Position numbers and translations under genes: made by a program
The notes under the pieces: model-generated
The model's input: the letters and a program-made list of their open reading frames with translations, nothing else
Told to the model about the DNA's origin: nothing
Databases searched by the model: none
Part shown: piece after piece, positions 7,495-16,467 of the stretch
Layout: each line of letters starts with the position of its first letter
How positions within the stretch are numbered: position 1 is the first letter of the stretch
DNA from: Solirubrobacter sp963798325
Lineage (GTDB): Bacteria > Actinomycetota > Thermoleophilia > Solirubrobacterales > Solirubrobacteraceae
Reading direction: 5' to 3'
Assembly: GCA_963798325.1 (NCBI GenBank)
Contig: CAWCSS010000001.1
Location: forward strand, 1,178,001 to 1,242,000
DNA length: 64,000 nucleotides

Positions 7495-8668
7495 GCCGCT
7501 CCAGCCGCGAGCGGATGAACGCCCCCGCCTGCTGCAGCGCGTCGGCGGCCTCGGGCAGGAAGGACCAGAACACGTGGAAGACGTGCGTGTCGGCCGGGTA
7601 GAGCTCCAGCCGCGCGTCGACGCCGTGCGCCTTCGCCCGCTCGACCAGCAGCCGCGACTCCTGGAGGACGAAGTCGCCGGTGGCCGACTGGACGAGCAGC
7701 GGCGGGAACCCGGTCAGGTCGGCGAGCAGCGGGCTGACGATCGGATCCTCGGACGGGTGCCCGTCGAGATAGGCCATCGCGGTCAGCTTCAGCGCCGCGG
7801 CCTGCTCGGCGTCCAACGCGGCGGCGGCCATCGAGTCCGCGGAGAGGTCGATGCCGGGGCACAGGAGCACCGCGCCCGCGGGCAGTGGCAGCTCGCGCGC
7901 CAGCAACGTCAGCATCAGCGAGCACGCCAGCCCGCCGCCCACGCTGTCTCCGGCCAGGACGATGTTCGCCGCCCCCCGCTGCTCGGCCAGCCACAGGTAG
8001 GCGCTGAGCGCATCCTCGACCGCGGCGGGGAACGGGTGCTCGGGCGCGAGCCGGTAGTCCGGCACCAGCGCGCCCACCCCGGCGGCGGTCACGAGCGCGC
8101 CGACCAGCGGCCGGTAGCCGTACGCGGAGCCGACGGCGTAGCCACCGCCGTGGAGATACAGGATCGACAGCTCCGTGCCGGCCGCGGGCCGCAGCGAGAG
8201 CGAGGGCACGCCGCCGGCGTTGACCGGGAACACGGTCACCCCCTCCGGCATGTCGGCCTCGGCCAGGAAGGTCTCGTAGGCGGTGCGCATCTCCTGGATG
8301 TCACGGTCGGCGGAGGCCAGCTCCAGCACCGGCGCCCACATCGTCGCCATCCGGTTCGCGAGCTCGCCCCCGACGGACTGCGTGGTGGCGATCGCCTCGT
8401 CGAGGTCGGCGAGCAGCCTGCGGGCGCGGTCGAGCAGCGCACTGCCGGCCACGGTCAGCTCCACGCTGTGCGTCGAGCGCCGCAGCAACTCGCACCCGAG
8501 CAGGCGCTCGAGCGCGCGGACCTGCCGGCTCAGCGCCGGCTGGGAGAGATACAGCCGCGCCGCGGCGCGACCGAAGTTCAGCTCCTCGGCGACGGCGACG
8601 AACGCGCGCAGGTGCCGGATCTCGACGCCGTCCGGCGCCTGGGGGAAGGCAAGGACCTCTCCGCTCAT
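7469..8668 (-). CDS. Fusion of LysR-type helix-turn-helix to a hormone-sensitive-lipase-type esterase
   Basis: A 399-residue protein with two recognisable parts in one uninterrupted frame. Residues 16-75 are a LysR winged helix (HLRAFVAVAEELNFGRAAARL, QPALSRQVRALERLLG), followed by the usual linker helix to about 107. The LysR effector domain is missing and is replaced from about residue 120 by an alpha/beta hydrolase of the HSL family: HGGGY at 173-177, PDYRLAPEHPFPAA, nucleophile Ser242 in GDSVGGG, Asp332 in GDFVL and His362 in DTHVF. A full triad suggests an active esterase. The protein could be a regulator that binds or hydrolyses its ester effector. It sits divergently from the sigma factor at 8.8 kb and overlaps the degenerate hydrolase downstream. 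Confidence 0.82.
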   Translation of the reverse strand: MSGEVLAFPQAPDGVEIRHLRAFVAVAEELNFGRAAARLYLSQPALSRQVRALERLLGCELLRRSTHSVELTVAGSALLDRARRLLADLDEAIATTQSVGGELANRMATMWAPVLELASADRDIQEMRTAYETFLAEADMPEGVTVFPVNAGGVPSLSLRPAAGTELSILYLHGGGYAVGSAYGYRPLVGALVTAAGVGALVPDYRLAPEHPFPAAVEDALSAYLWLAEQRGAANIVLAGDSVGGGLACSLMLTLLARELPLPAGAVLLCPGIDLSADSMAAAALDAEQAAALKLTAMAYLDGHPSEDPIVSPLLADLTGFPPLLVQSATGDFVLQESRLLVERAKAHGVDARLELYPADTHVFHVFWSFLPEAADALQQAGAFIRSRLERRADAVAGH

Positions 8669-8776
8669 GTCTCCCAGTATCGCCCCGCGACGAGCACCTG
8701 GTGATGCCGATCACGCACGAACGTGATGCTCAATCGGCCTTTCCCTTTTTCCCGGTGGCGCGCGAGCATCGCCGTC

Positions 8777-9301
8777 GTGCTCACCGACGATCACGCCTTC
8801 ACCGACGCCCTGGCTCACCAGCACGCCGGGCTGCAGCGGCACTGCGCCCGCCTGCTCGGCTCGCGGGCCGACGCCGAGGACGCGCTGCAGGAGACGCTGC
8901 TGCGGGCCTGGCGCGCACGTCGCTCGCAGACGTCGGTTTGCCCGCGGGCATGGCTGTACCGGATCGCTACCAACGTGTGCTTCGACACCCTCGCCCGCCG
9001 CGACGTCACGCTCGTCTCGCTCGATGATCCCGACCACGCGTCGTGCGAGGTGAGCGCACCGCCGGAGGAGCGCCCGGACGCGACCCTGATCGCCCGCGAG
9101 ACGCTCGAGCTCGCGCTGGCCGCGGCACAGCAGCTCCCGCCGCTGCAGCGGTCGGCGTGGATCATGCGCGACCTGTTGAGCTGCTCGGCCAGGGAGACGG
9201 CGACCGCGCTGTCGACCAGCCTGCCCGCGACCAACAGCGCGCTGCAGCGGGCGCGTACGGGGCTGCGGACGCGGCTGGCGACGCCTGGTTGCGCGCCCTA
9301 G
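8777..9301 (+). CDS. ECF-type RNA polymerase sigma factor, short
   Basis: The protein (174 residues from GTG 8777; in-frame ATGs at 8723 and 8726 would add 17-18) has a sigma region 2 (QHAGLQRHCARLLGSRADAE, DALQETLLRAWRA) and a region 4 (QLPPLQRSAWIMRDLLSC through TNSALQRARTGLRTRL). The NSALQRAR signature belongs to ECF sigma factors that normally carry a C-terminal SnoaL-like domain of about 130 residues; here the protein stops right after region 4. No anti-sigma gene is adjacent. Its stop codon overlaps that of the convergent cupin gene. Start choice is uncertain because no clear ribosome binding site precedes any candidate. Confidence 0.78.
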   Translation: MLTDDHAFTDALAHQHAGLQRHCARLLGSRADAEDALQETLLRAWRARRSQTSVCPRAWLYRIATNVCFDTLARRDVTLVSLDDPDHASCEVSAPPEERPDATLIARETLELALAAAQQLPPLQRSAWIMRDLLSCSARETATALSTSLPATNSALQRARTGLRTRLATPGCAP

Positions 9302-9696
9302 CCCGGGTTGTACTGCTCGTCGGCGACGGGCTCGCCCCAGGTCACCGGGCTCCCGCTCTCGTCGGCCTCCTGGATGGCCACGTGGGCCATGAAGCGCGTC
9401 GGCGAGGCGCCGTGCCAATGGTTCTCGCCGGGCTCGAAGTACACGCGGTCGCCGGGGCGGATCTCCTCGACCGGGCCGCCCTCGCGCTGGCAGCGGCCGA
9501 CGCCCTCGGTGACGAAGATCGTCTGCCCGAACGGGTGCGTGTGCCAGTGGGTGCGGGCGCCGGGCGTGAAGTGCACGAGCGCCGACGCCGCGCGGGCGGG
9601 CGGCTCGGGCGCGGCGATCGTGTCGACGTAGACGTTGCCGGTGAACCAGTCGCCGGGGCCGAGGGTGGTATCGATCGAGCTGCGCGTGATCTTCAT
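9298..9696 (-). CDS. Small cupin protein
   Basis: A 132-residue single-domain cupin. Motif 1 is visible as GARTHWHTHPFGQTIFVTEG (HxH plus E-like positions) and motif 2 as PGDRVYFEPGENHWHGA. It resembles the stand-alone metal-binding cupins related to carboxymuconolactone decarboxylase accessory proteins; no reaction can be assigned. The ATG at 9696 is preferred to 9705 because it makes a 4-base ATGA overlap with the stop codon of the upstream phosphotransferase gene, implying translational coupling. Confidence 0.82.
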   Translation of the reverse strand: MKITRSSIDTTLGPGDWFTGNVYVDTIAAPEPPARAASALVHFTPGARTHWHTHPFGQTIFVTEGVGRCQREGGPVEEIRPGDRVYFEPGENHWHGASPTRFMAHVAIQEADESGSPVTWGEPVADEQYNPG

Positions 9697-10379
9697 GGGC
9701 TCCACGTAAGCACGGCCAGTTCCGCCAGCGCCGCCGCGGCGTTACGGCGGTAGCGCTCGTCCGGGTAGGCCAGGTCCTCGATCGCCGTGCAGATGGCGTA
9801 CAGCCGCGTGCGCGCGTCGCCGTCGCCGCCGAAGTCGCGCAGCAGCCGGCCGCGGTCGAGCGCGGGATCACCGATCACCGCGTCGCTCCAGTCGATGATC
9901 CCGGTGATGCGGCCGCCGGCGACGAATACGTGCTCGGCGCCGAGATCGCCGTGGATGAAGACGCGACGCTCCGCGGGCGGTGGTGCGCCCGCCAGTCGCG
10001 CCTCGACGTGCGCGTGCAGGCGCACCGGGACCGCCTCGCGCACGCCCGGCCACGTGGCCCGCGCCTCCTCGAGCCAGTCCTCCAGCGGCGTGCCGTCCTC
10101 CGTGACCTCGACGCCGGGAACGAGCGCGTGCACCGCGTCGGCGAACGCCCGCAGCTGCGGCGCGAACACCCGCCGAGCCGCGCGCGGCAGGTCCAGCAGC
10201 GGGCTGCCGGGGACGCGCGGGAACACGAGATGGTCGGCCGCGACGGCCACCGGCACCGGCACGGGCAACGGCAGTCGCGGCGCGATCGCCGCCAGCAGCA
10301 TCGCCTCGCGCTCGGTGTCCTCGCCGTAGCGCGCGAGCAACCCGTCGCCGACGGCGACCACGCGGCGATCAGCGCTCAT
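9693..10379 (-). CDS. Aminoglycoside phosphotransferase (APH)-family kinase
   Basis: A 228-residue small-molecule kinase fold. The Brenner motif is VFIHGDLGAEHVFV (catalytic Asp in HGD, followed by the Asn position replaced by His in AEHVFV) and the metal-binding DFG-equivalent is GIIDWSDAVIGDPALD. It is shorter than classical APH enzymes (about 260-300 residues) because the N-terminal lobe is reduced. Family members phosphorylate aminoglycosides, macrolides, sugars or choline; nothing here identifies the substrate. It forms an apparent two-gene operon with the cupin downstream. Confidence 0.8.
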   Translation of the reverse strand: MSADRRVVAVGDGLLARYGEDTEREAMLLAAIAPRLPLPVPVPVAVAADHLVFPRVPGSPLLDLPRAARRVFAPQLRAFADAVHALVPGVEVTEDGTPLEDWLEEARATWPGVREAVPVRLHAHVEARLAGAPPPAERRVFIHGDLGAEHVFVAGGRITGIIDWSDAVIGDPALDRGRLLRDFGGDGDARTRLYAICTAIEDLAYPDERYRRNAAAALAELAVLTWSP

Positions 10380-10854
10380 CGCCGGATGGTGACGTCAACG
10401 CCCGCGCTGCGCCAGCGCCAACACGTCACGCGGCCGCGGCCGCGGATGCGGTGGCGGTCGACCGCATCGACCGCCGTTTGTGCACGGGCGCGGGCCGGCA
10501 AGGACCGGGCCGGGCGCGGCGGCGAGCCGGGGTCGATCCGCGGATCAGGGTCCCTGAGCCACGGTTCAGGGGGTTTCCCTGATGTGCTCGGACGGGCGAC
10601 AGCCGAGTATGCGGTCATGCCGTCGCATCCCAAGAGCCGCCGCGCCTCCGAGCCGCCGCCGATCGTCCGCCGGCGGCGCGCGTGTGCTGTGGTCGTCGTC
10701 GCCGGTAACCCATCGCGCGGACGCTCCACCCCGGCCCGGAAATCCCCGCGCCCGCGTCGGTCGCTGTTGACTCCGCGTTAATTGGTGTCGGTACCCACTT
10801 GGCGGTCTCGGCTCGCTCATGTAGCTTCCCGCGCCTCACAAGGAGGTTGTTGGG
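10380..10854. other. Intergenic region with promoter of the first M14 protease
   Basis: About 475 bases between divergent genes with no convincing CDS; the minus-strand ORFs here have arginine/proline-rich shadow composition. A TTGACT at 10767-10772 could be a -35 element for the protease. A strong Shine-Dalgarno AAGGAGG lies at 10840-10846, eight bases before the ATG. Confidence 0.5.
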
Positions 10855-13800
10855 ATGAGGGTGAAGGTCTGGGGCGTCGCGGCAGCGACGCTGCTGCTGG
10901 CATCGGCGATGGGGCCGCCGGCACACGCGGCGGGCAAGTTGGAGCCGCTGAACCAGTACGTCGTAAGTGGAGGGGATCAGTCGAAACTCGGGGAGCTCGG
11001 GTACGACGTGGCCGAAGGCGGGACGGCCAAGGGCCGGATCGTGATCGGCTCTCCGGCGGACGCTGAGGCGCTCCGCGCGAAGGGGTACACGGTCAAGGCG
11101 CCGTTCGGTGCGGCGACCAAGGCGCAGGCGGCGCCTCCGAATCCGCTGGCGGACCCGACGTACGGCTATGACGTCTTCCGTCCCTGGGGGCTGAAGCCGG
11201 CGCCCTGCCCGGGCACCTGCTCGGGCGCGGTCGACAGCGCCGGTCAGCCGATCAATCTGCAGACGTGGTACGAGGGGCAGCGCGCCGCGCACCCCAACAT
11301 CGTCAAGAAGGTCGTCTACGGCAAGTCGCGCTTCGGCCAGGACCTGGTGGCGTACAAGGTCAGCCTGAACGCGCACACGATGGCCGACGGGGCCAAGCCC
11401 GTCGTCTGGTACGAGACGACCCAGCATGCGCGCGAGTGGATCGCGGGCGAGGTCGGCCGGCGCCTGTTCGGCTACGTGCTCGCGCACGCGACCGACTCGG
11501 CGACGGAGATCCCGGCGCTGATCCGCAACAACGAGCTGTGGTTCGTGCCGATCGTCAACGTCGACGGCTACGACTACACGTTCCAGCGCAAGAACACGCG
11601 CCTGTGGCGCAAGAACCTGGCCGACAACGACGGCAACGACATCATCGACGGCCACGACGGCGTCGACCCCAACCGCAACTGGGACTTCAAGTGGCGCTAT
11701 GACCAGGAGGGCGCCTCGGACAACTTCGACAGCGAGACCTACCGCGGCAAGACGCGGCAGTCCGAGCCCGAGGTCAGCTCGCTCGACGCGCTGATCGGCA
11801 AGGTCAAGCCGAAGTTCCTGCTCGACTATCACTCGGCCGCGGGCCTGATCCTCTATCCCGAGGGCTGGCAGGTCGAGACCGAGAGCACCGACTCGCCGGC
11901 GACGAAGGCGCTCGCGGGCTTCGATGACGACCACCCGGCGATCGCGAACTTCGATCCCGACGTCTCCGGTGAGCTCTACACCACCAACGGCGACGTCACC
12001 GGCTCGGTCTACAACAAGTACGGCTCGCTGGCCTACACCGTCGAGCTCGAGAACGGCACCGGCCCGGGCGTCGGCGGCACGCGCGAGAACGACAACGCGT
12101 ACGACCCGGGCGGGTTCGTCTTCCAGGACTCCGAGACCGCGGTCGAGGAGCAGTTCCAGCGCAACCTGCCGTTCGCGCTCGACCTCGCGAAGTCGGCCAA
12201 GAACCCCGGCCGCCCGGTCTCGCACATCGGCAACACGGCGGCCGACTTCGTGCCCGCCTCGTTCAAGGTCTCCTACGGCTCGCCGCAGCTCGTCGAGGTC
12301 AACGCGAACCGCGATCTCGGCCCGGTGGAGGTCCACTGGCGCGTCGGCAACGGCGCCGAGCAGAGCGCTCCGACGACCGAGTACAAGGGCGGCGAGCGCT
12401 ACGACCCGCCGGGCGTCTACTACCACAAGATGCGCGCGAACGTCACCGGCTTCAGCGCCGGCGACAACGTGCAGGTGTGGTTCACGGCGGGCGCCAAGTC
12501 GTCGACGCCGTTCACCTTCACGGCCGAGAAGACCACAGCCAACAGCGTGCTCGTGATGGCCGCCGAGGACTACTCGGGCAACCTGAGCATCTTCGGGGAG
12601 GGCCCACGCCCCGGCCCCGAGTTCCTGAGCTACTACACGACGGCGCTGCAGGACGCGGGCCTCTCGTATGACGTCTACGACGTCGACGCCCACAACCGCA
12701 CGGCGCCGGATCCGCTCGGCGTGCTGTCGCACTACAAGAGCATCATCTGGTACACGGGCAACGACCTGTACGTCCGTGAGCCCACGCAACCCGGCGGCAC
12801 CGGCAACTCGAAGCTGATGGACGACGAGGTGATCGCGGTTCGCGACTACCTCAACGACGGCGGCGCGGCGCTCGTGACCGGCCAGCAGGCGCTGCAGGGC
12901 GCCTGGCTGCAACTGCTCTACAACCCGCTCGGCGCTCCGCCGAACCCGTTCTGCAAGTCCAACAACTCGACCGGGCAGAGCAACGCGGACGATCCGCCCG
13001 GCCAGACGACGAACTGCATCATCGTCTCCGACGACTTCATCCAGTACTACCTGGGTGCATGGATCAGCGTGATCGCGGCCGAGGACGACGACGTGGCGAC
13101 GTTGCCGTTCAAGGGCGCCGGCGGGCCGTTCGGCACCGCGCAATTCACGCTCAACGGCGGCGACTCGGCCGACAACCAGGCGATCTCGCAGACGTTCGTC
13201 ACGACGTCGAGCCTGTTGCCCGAGAGTGAGTTCCCGCAGTTCGCGTCGACCCGCGCGATCGGGTTCGACCGTCCGCCGGCGTACGACCCGCCGGAGGGCA
13301 CCAAGTACGGGTACGCGGCCTCCAGCGACGAGGGCTATCAGCGCCTGAAGCGCACGGTCGACCTGACCGGTGCCACTACCGGAGCGCTGAAGTTCAAGAT
13401 CTCCTACGACACCGAGCAGGACTACGACTATGTGATCGTCGAAGCCCACACGGTCGGTCAGGACGACTGGACGACGCTGCCGGACGTCAACGGGCACACG
13501 AGCGACGAAGTGGGCGCGTCCTGCGACATCGACTGGGACACCGTCCACCCGTTCCTCGAGCACTACCAGACCAACCCCACGGCGGCCGAGGACTGCACCA
13601 ACACGGGCACCACCGGCAAGTGGAACGGAGCCACGGGCAACTCCAGCGGTTTCCAGGACTGGCAAGTCGACCTGTCCGCCTATAAGGGCAAGCAGGTCGA
13701 GGTCTCGATCACCTACCTGCAGGACTTCGCGGTCTCCGGCCTGGGCGTCTTCGTCGACGCCATCCAGGTCCTCAAGGACGGCGCGGTCACCGAGACGCAG

Positions 13801-14511
13801 GGCTTCGAGACCGGCCTCGCACCGTGGGTGGCCGGCCCGCAGCCGGCCGGCACGGAGAACGCGGCGGCCTGGATCGCCAGCCCCGCCGTCGGCTTCGAGG
13901 ACGGTCCGGGCATCGCCACCGAGGACACGCTGCTGTGGAGCTTCGGCCTCGAGGGCGTCACGACTCGTGCCGAGCGCGCCACGGCGCTGAAGGACGCGAT
14001 CACCTACCTGACGCGTTCGCGCCCGGCGCCGACGCCCGCTCCGGGCCCGCCACCGGCCACCTACGGAACGGGCACGGACGGCACCGTCGGCGGGTCCGTG
14101 CCCGCGACGTTGTCGCTCACGCTCGGCGCGCCGGCCACGTTCGGCGTGTTCACGCCGGGCGTCACGCAGACGTACTTCGGTTCCACGTCCGCGAACGTCA
14201 TCTCGACGGCGGGTGACGCGCTGCTGAGCGTGTCCGACCCGTCCTCGTTCGGGACCGGCCATCTGGTCAACGGCACGTTCATCCTGCCCGAGCCGCTCCA
14301 GGCCCGGGCACGCAACGCCGCCAACACCGGAACGGCCTACAACAACGTGGGCTCCAGCGCCTCGCCGCTGAACCTGCTCACGTGGAGCGCGCCGGTCTCC
14401 AACGACGCCGTGACGTTGGAGTTCTCGCAGCTCGTGAAGTCCACCGACCCGCTGCGTACGGGCACGTACGCGAAGGCGTTGACCTTCACGCTCTCCACCA
14501 CCACGCCGTAA
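10855..14511 (+). CDS. Secreted M14 zinc carboxypeptidase with C-terminal accessory domains
   Basis: A 1218-residue exported protease. A signal peptide ends near AHA (residue 25). The M14 domain spans about 125-440, with zinc ligands His191 and Glu194 in TTQHAREW and His326 in LLDYHSAAG. Substrate-binding residues appear in VDPNRNWDFKW, and a candidate catalytic Glu is in YTVELENG (397-399). The middle (about 500-1060) is beta-rich and includes a segment like the MAM/immune-inhibitor-A accessory domain (KISYDTEQDYDYVIVEAH). A Pro-rich linker leads to a C-terminal domain (14098-14508) that recurs in the protease at 18437. It would trim C-terminal residues from extracellular peptides. The start has a near-perfect AAGGAGG. 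Confidence 0.9.
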   Translation: MRVKVWGVAAATLLLASAMGPPAHAAGKLEPLNQYVVSGGDQSKLGELGYDVAEGGTAKGRIVIGSPADAEALRAKGYTVKAPFGAATKAQAAPPNPLADPTYGYDVFRPWGLKPAPCPGTCSGAVDSAGQPINLQTWYEGQRAAHPNIVKKVVYGKSRFGQDLVAYKVSLNAHTMADGAKPVVWYETTQHAREWIAGEVGRRLFGYVLAHATDSATEIPALIRNNELWFVPIVNVDGYDYTFQRKNTRLWRKNLADNDGNDIIDGHDGVDPNRNWDFKWRYDQEGASDNFDSETYRGKTRQSEPEVSSLDALIGKVKPKFLLDYHSAAGLILYPEGWQVETESTDSPATKALAGFDDDHPAIANFDPDVSGELYTTNGDVTGSVYNKYGSLAYTVELENGTGPGVGGTRENDNAYDPGGFVFQDSETAVEEQFQRNLPFALDLAKSAKNPGRPVSHIGNTAADFVPASFKVSYGSPQLVEVNANRDLGPVEVHWRVGNGAEQSAPTTEYKGGERYDPPGVYYHKMRANVTGFSAGDNVQVWFTAGAKSSTPFTFTAEKTTANSVLVMAAEDYSGNLSIFGEGPRPGPEFLSYYTTALQDAGLSYDVYDVDAHNRTAPDPLGVLSHYKSIIWYTGNDLYVREPTQPGGTGNSKLMDDEVIAVRDYLNDGGAALVTGQQALQGAWLQLLYNPLGAPPNPFCKSNNSTGQSNADDPPGQTTNCIIVSDDFIQYYLGAWISVIAAEDDDVATLPFKGAGGPFGTAQFTLNGGDSADNQAISQTFVTTSSLLPESEFPQFASTRAIGFDRPPAYDPPEGTKYGYAASSDEGYQRLKRTVDLTGATTGALKFKISYDTEQDYDYVIVEAHTVGQDDWTTLPDVNGHTSDEVGASCDIDWDTVHPFLEHYQTNPTAAEDCTNTGTTGKWNGATGNSSGFQDWQVDLSAYKGKQVEVSITYLQDFAVSGLGVFVDAIQVLKDGAVTETQGFETGLAPWVAGPQPAGTENAAAWIASPAVGFEDGPGIATEDTLLWSFGLEGVTTRAERATALKDAITYLTRSRPAPTPAPGPPPATYGTGTDGTVGGSVPATLSLTLGAPATFGVFTPGVTQTYFGSTSANVISTAGDALLSVSDPSSFGTGHLVNGTFILPEPLQARARNAANTGTAYNNVGSSASPLNLLTWSAPVSNDAVTLEFSQLVKSTDPLRTGTYAKALTFTLSTTTP

Positions 14512-14523
14512 CGCTCGCTGTCC

Positions 14524-14553
14524 AGGGCCGCGTCGCCTCGGCGGCGCGGCCCT
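14524..14553 (+). terminator. Hairpin terminator after the first M14 protease
   Basis: AGGGCCGCGTCGC pairs with GCGGCGCGGCCCT (one G-T wobble) around a short loop, 12 bases after the stop codon. There is no long T run, which is common in high-GC actinobacteria. It may serve the convergent STAS gene too. Confidence 0.7.
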
Positions 14554-14566
14554 TCGGGCGTTCGGT

Positions 14567-14887
14567 TCAGCCCTTGCGTTGACGCAGGGCCACGCGCCGC
14601 GACTCCACGACGGTCAGCGTGCGGCGCAGGCCGGCGAGCGTGAGCAGCACGGCGGCCGCCGTTCCGCGAGGAGCGACCACGGCGACGCTGCGGTGCTCAC
14701 GCCGCAGCCGCTCGTTGGTCTCGAGGATCACGCGCAGCCCGCTCGAATCCATGAACCCGACGTCGCTCAGGTCGACGATCAGCGTCTCGGTGGGCGGCTG
14801 GGACGCGTCATCGAGCACTTTGCGGAACTCGTCCACCGAGGCGATGTCGAGATCGCCGCTGGGCATGACGATGGTTGGTTCGAGCAT
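14567..14887 (-). CDS. STAS-domain anti-sigma factor antagonist
   Basis: A 106-residue STAS protein. The regulatory loop FMDSSGLRVI (residues 45-54) has the conserved Asp-Ser-Ser-Gly, where Ser48 or Ser49 is the usual phosphorylation site for a SpoIIAB/RsbW-like kinase. In the unphosphorylated state such proteins bind an anti-sigma factor and release the sigma factor. No partner anti-sigma kinase or PP2C phosphatase lies next to it, so its partner is elsewhere. It converges on the M14 protease gene across a hairpin. Confidence 0.87.
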   Translation of the reverse strand: MLEPTIVMPSGDLDIASVDEFRKVLDDASQPPTETLIVDLSDVGFMDSSGLRVILETNERLRREHRSVAVVAPRGTAAAVLLTLAGLRRTLTVVESRRVALRQRKG

Positions 14888-14921
14888 CGGCGAACATCGG
14901 CCTACCCAGAGAAGCCGCGAA

Positions 14922-15314
14922 TCAGGCGAACCCGCGTGTGCGCAGGTGCGCGTACGCCCGGCGGTTGTGCGCGTAGTACGCGGCCTCGGCCGCCTCGCGC
15001 TCCTCCGGTGTCGCGTACGCGAACGAGATCAGCGGCGCCGGCTCGAGAGGCTCGAGCGTGCCGTCCTCCCACACGCGGAAGTACGACTCGCCGCTCATCC
15101 GGCTGTTCTCGAGCACCTCCAGCGCGATCCGGCCGTCGATCTCGTCCAGGCGCCCATCGAATAGCAGCCCGAACGGCCCGCCACCGGCGAGTCGCTGGAC
15201 CTCCCCGGCGGGCATCGCCGTCGGGATCGCCGCGACGGCCGGGGCGGGATCGGGCCACACGCCCTCGATCCGCCCCACCAGCCAGGCGCGGATCGCGTCT
15301 GGAAGCTCGATCAT
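14922..15314 (-). CDS. Hypothetical protein
   Basis: A 130-residue soluble protein from ATG 15314 (MIELPDAIRAWLVGRIEGVW). It has a mixed composition with a Glu/Ala-rich helix and an aromatic tail (EEREAAEAAYYAHNRRAYAH). No family is recognised. Codon use is normal for the region and it is divergent from the LanC-like gene, 25 bases away, so a shared promoter region is plausible. The longer frame to 15422 would run antisense into the LanC-like gene and is rejected. Confidence 0.6.
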   Translation of the reverse strand: MIELPDAIRAWLVGRIEGVWPDPAPAVAAIPTAMPAGEVQRLAGGGPFGLLFDGRLDEIDGRIALEVLENSRMSGESYFRVWEDGTLEPLEPAPLISFAYATPEEREAAEAAYYAHNRRAYAHLRTRGFA

Positions 15315-15339
15315 CGGCGCGAGAGTACCGTCCGCGAGG

Positions 15340-16467
15340 ATGCTGTACGACCCGCGAGCCCATGAGGCGGTGATCGACGCGGAGTGGGACCCGGCGCGGA
15401 TCGAGGCCGCGATCCGCGACATCGCGCGCGACGCGGAGGCTGCGCTGACCGAGCGCGACTGGTGGCCCGTGCACCCGCTCGACGCCGAGGATGGCGACCC
15501 CGAGGTCTGGCATGGGGTCTATCTGGGCGCCGCCGGGGTGCTGTGGGCGCTCGAGCAGCTCGCCCGGGCCGGCCTGCACGAGCCGCGCCTCGACCACGCC
15601 GCGCTCGCGCACAACGTGGTGGAGAGCTACCGTCGCCGGCCGGAGTTCGAGGGGCCGAGCGTGTGGATGGCCGAGGGCGGGATCGCGTTGGTCGCGTGGT
15701 TGCTCGCGCCCACGCCGGCGCTCGAATCTCGGCTCCACGACCTCGTGGCCGTGCCCGAGACCGACACGCTGGAACTGATGTGGGGCAGCCCCGGACTGCT
15801 CCTGATCGCCGACGAGCTCGACGACGCGGCCGCCTGGAACGCGCTCGCCGACCACCTGATGGGGCGCTGGGACCACGGCCTGTGGACCCAGGACCTCTAC
15901 GGCGCCGAAGCCCAGTACCTCGGACCGGCCCACGGGATGACGGGCGTCGTCGCCGCGCTGGCCCGCCGCCTCGACCCGATCGATCCCCTCGCGGCCGGGA
16001 CCACGCACGCGATCGCGAAGACGGCGGTGCAGGACGGACCACTCGCGAACTGGCCACCGGCGACCGACGACCCGCTGGTCCACCGTCGTGGCTTCATCCG
16101 CACGCAGTGGTGCCACGGCGCGCCCGGCGTGGTGACGTCGCTCGCCACCCTGCCGCACAACGACACCCTCGACCCGCTGCTTGAGGCGGGCGGCGAGCTC
16201 ACGTGGCAGGCGGGGCCGCTGCGCAAGGGCGCGAACCTCTGCCACGGCACGGCCGGCAACGGGTTCGCCTTCCTGAAGCTCTTCCAGAGAACCCAGGACG
16301 AGCTCTGGCTCACGCGCGCGCGACGCTTCGCGGTCCACGCCGCCGCCCAGGTCGCAGCGGAGGACCGCGGCCGCTACACGCTCTGGACGGGCGATCTCGG
16401 CACCGCGCTCTACCTCCGGCACTGCCTCGCGGGCACCGCGGAGGTGCCCACGATCGACTACTGGTGA
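15340..16467 (+). CDS. LanC-like protein (lanthionine synthetase C family)
   Basis: A 375-residue alpha/alpha-toroid protein. It shows the repeated Gly-rich turns of the LanC family: WHGVYLGAAGVLWAL, MWGSPGLLL, GPAHGMTGVV, WCHGAPGVV, LCHGTAGNGFAF and WTGDLGTALYL. The zinc ligands are present as Cys258 (QWCHG), Cys301 and His302 (NLCHG). In lanthipeptide operons LanC adds Cys thiols to dehydrated residues, but no LanB/LanM dehydratase, precursor peptide or transporter is nearby, so this is a stand-alone homologue like bacterial/eukaryotic LANCL proteins. LANCL enzymes add glutathione to dehydroamino acids; whether this one uses a thiol such as mycothiol is speculation. The start is the ATG at 15340. 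Confidence 0.86.
   Translation: MLYDPRAHEAVIDAEWDPARIEAAIRDIARDAEAALTERDWWPVHPLDAEDGDPEVWHGVYLGAAGVLWALEQLARAGLHEPRLDHAALAHNVVESYRRRPEFEGPSVWMAEGGIALVAWLLAPTPALESRLHDLVAVPETDTLELMWGSPGLLLIADELDDAAAWNALADHLMGRWDHGLWTQDLYGAEAQYLGPAHGMTGVVAALARRLDPIDPLAAGTTHAIAKTAVQDGPLANWPPATDDPLVHRRGFIRTQWCHGAPGVVTSLATLPHNDTLDPLLEAGGELTWQAGPLRKGANLCHGTAGNGFAFLKLFQRTQDELWLTRARRFAVHAAAQVAAEDRGRYTLWTGDLGTALYLRHCLAGTAEVPTIDYW

Noticed and set aside
10376..10820. Minus-strand ORFs in the gap before the first M14 protease
   Set aside because: No ribosome binding site or conserved segment; proline/arginine-rich shadow composition.
10615..14262. 1215-codon minus-strand ORF opposite the first M14 protease
   Set aside because: Composition is Arg/Val/Asp/Ala-rich shadow coding, no domain, and the opposite strand has a clear protease with signal peptide and zinc motifs.
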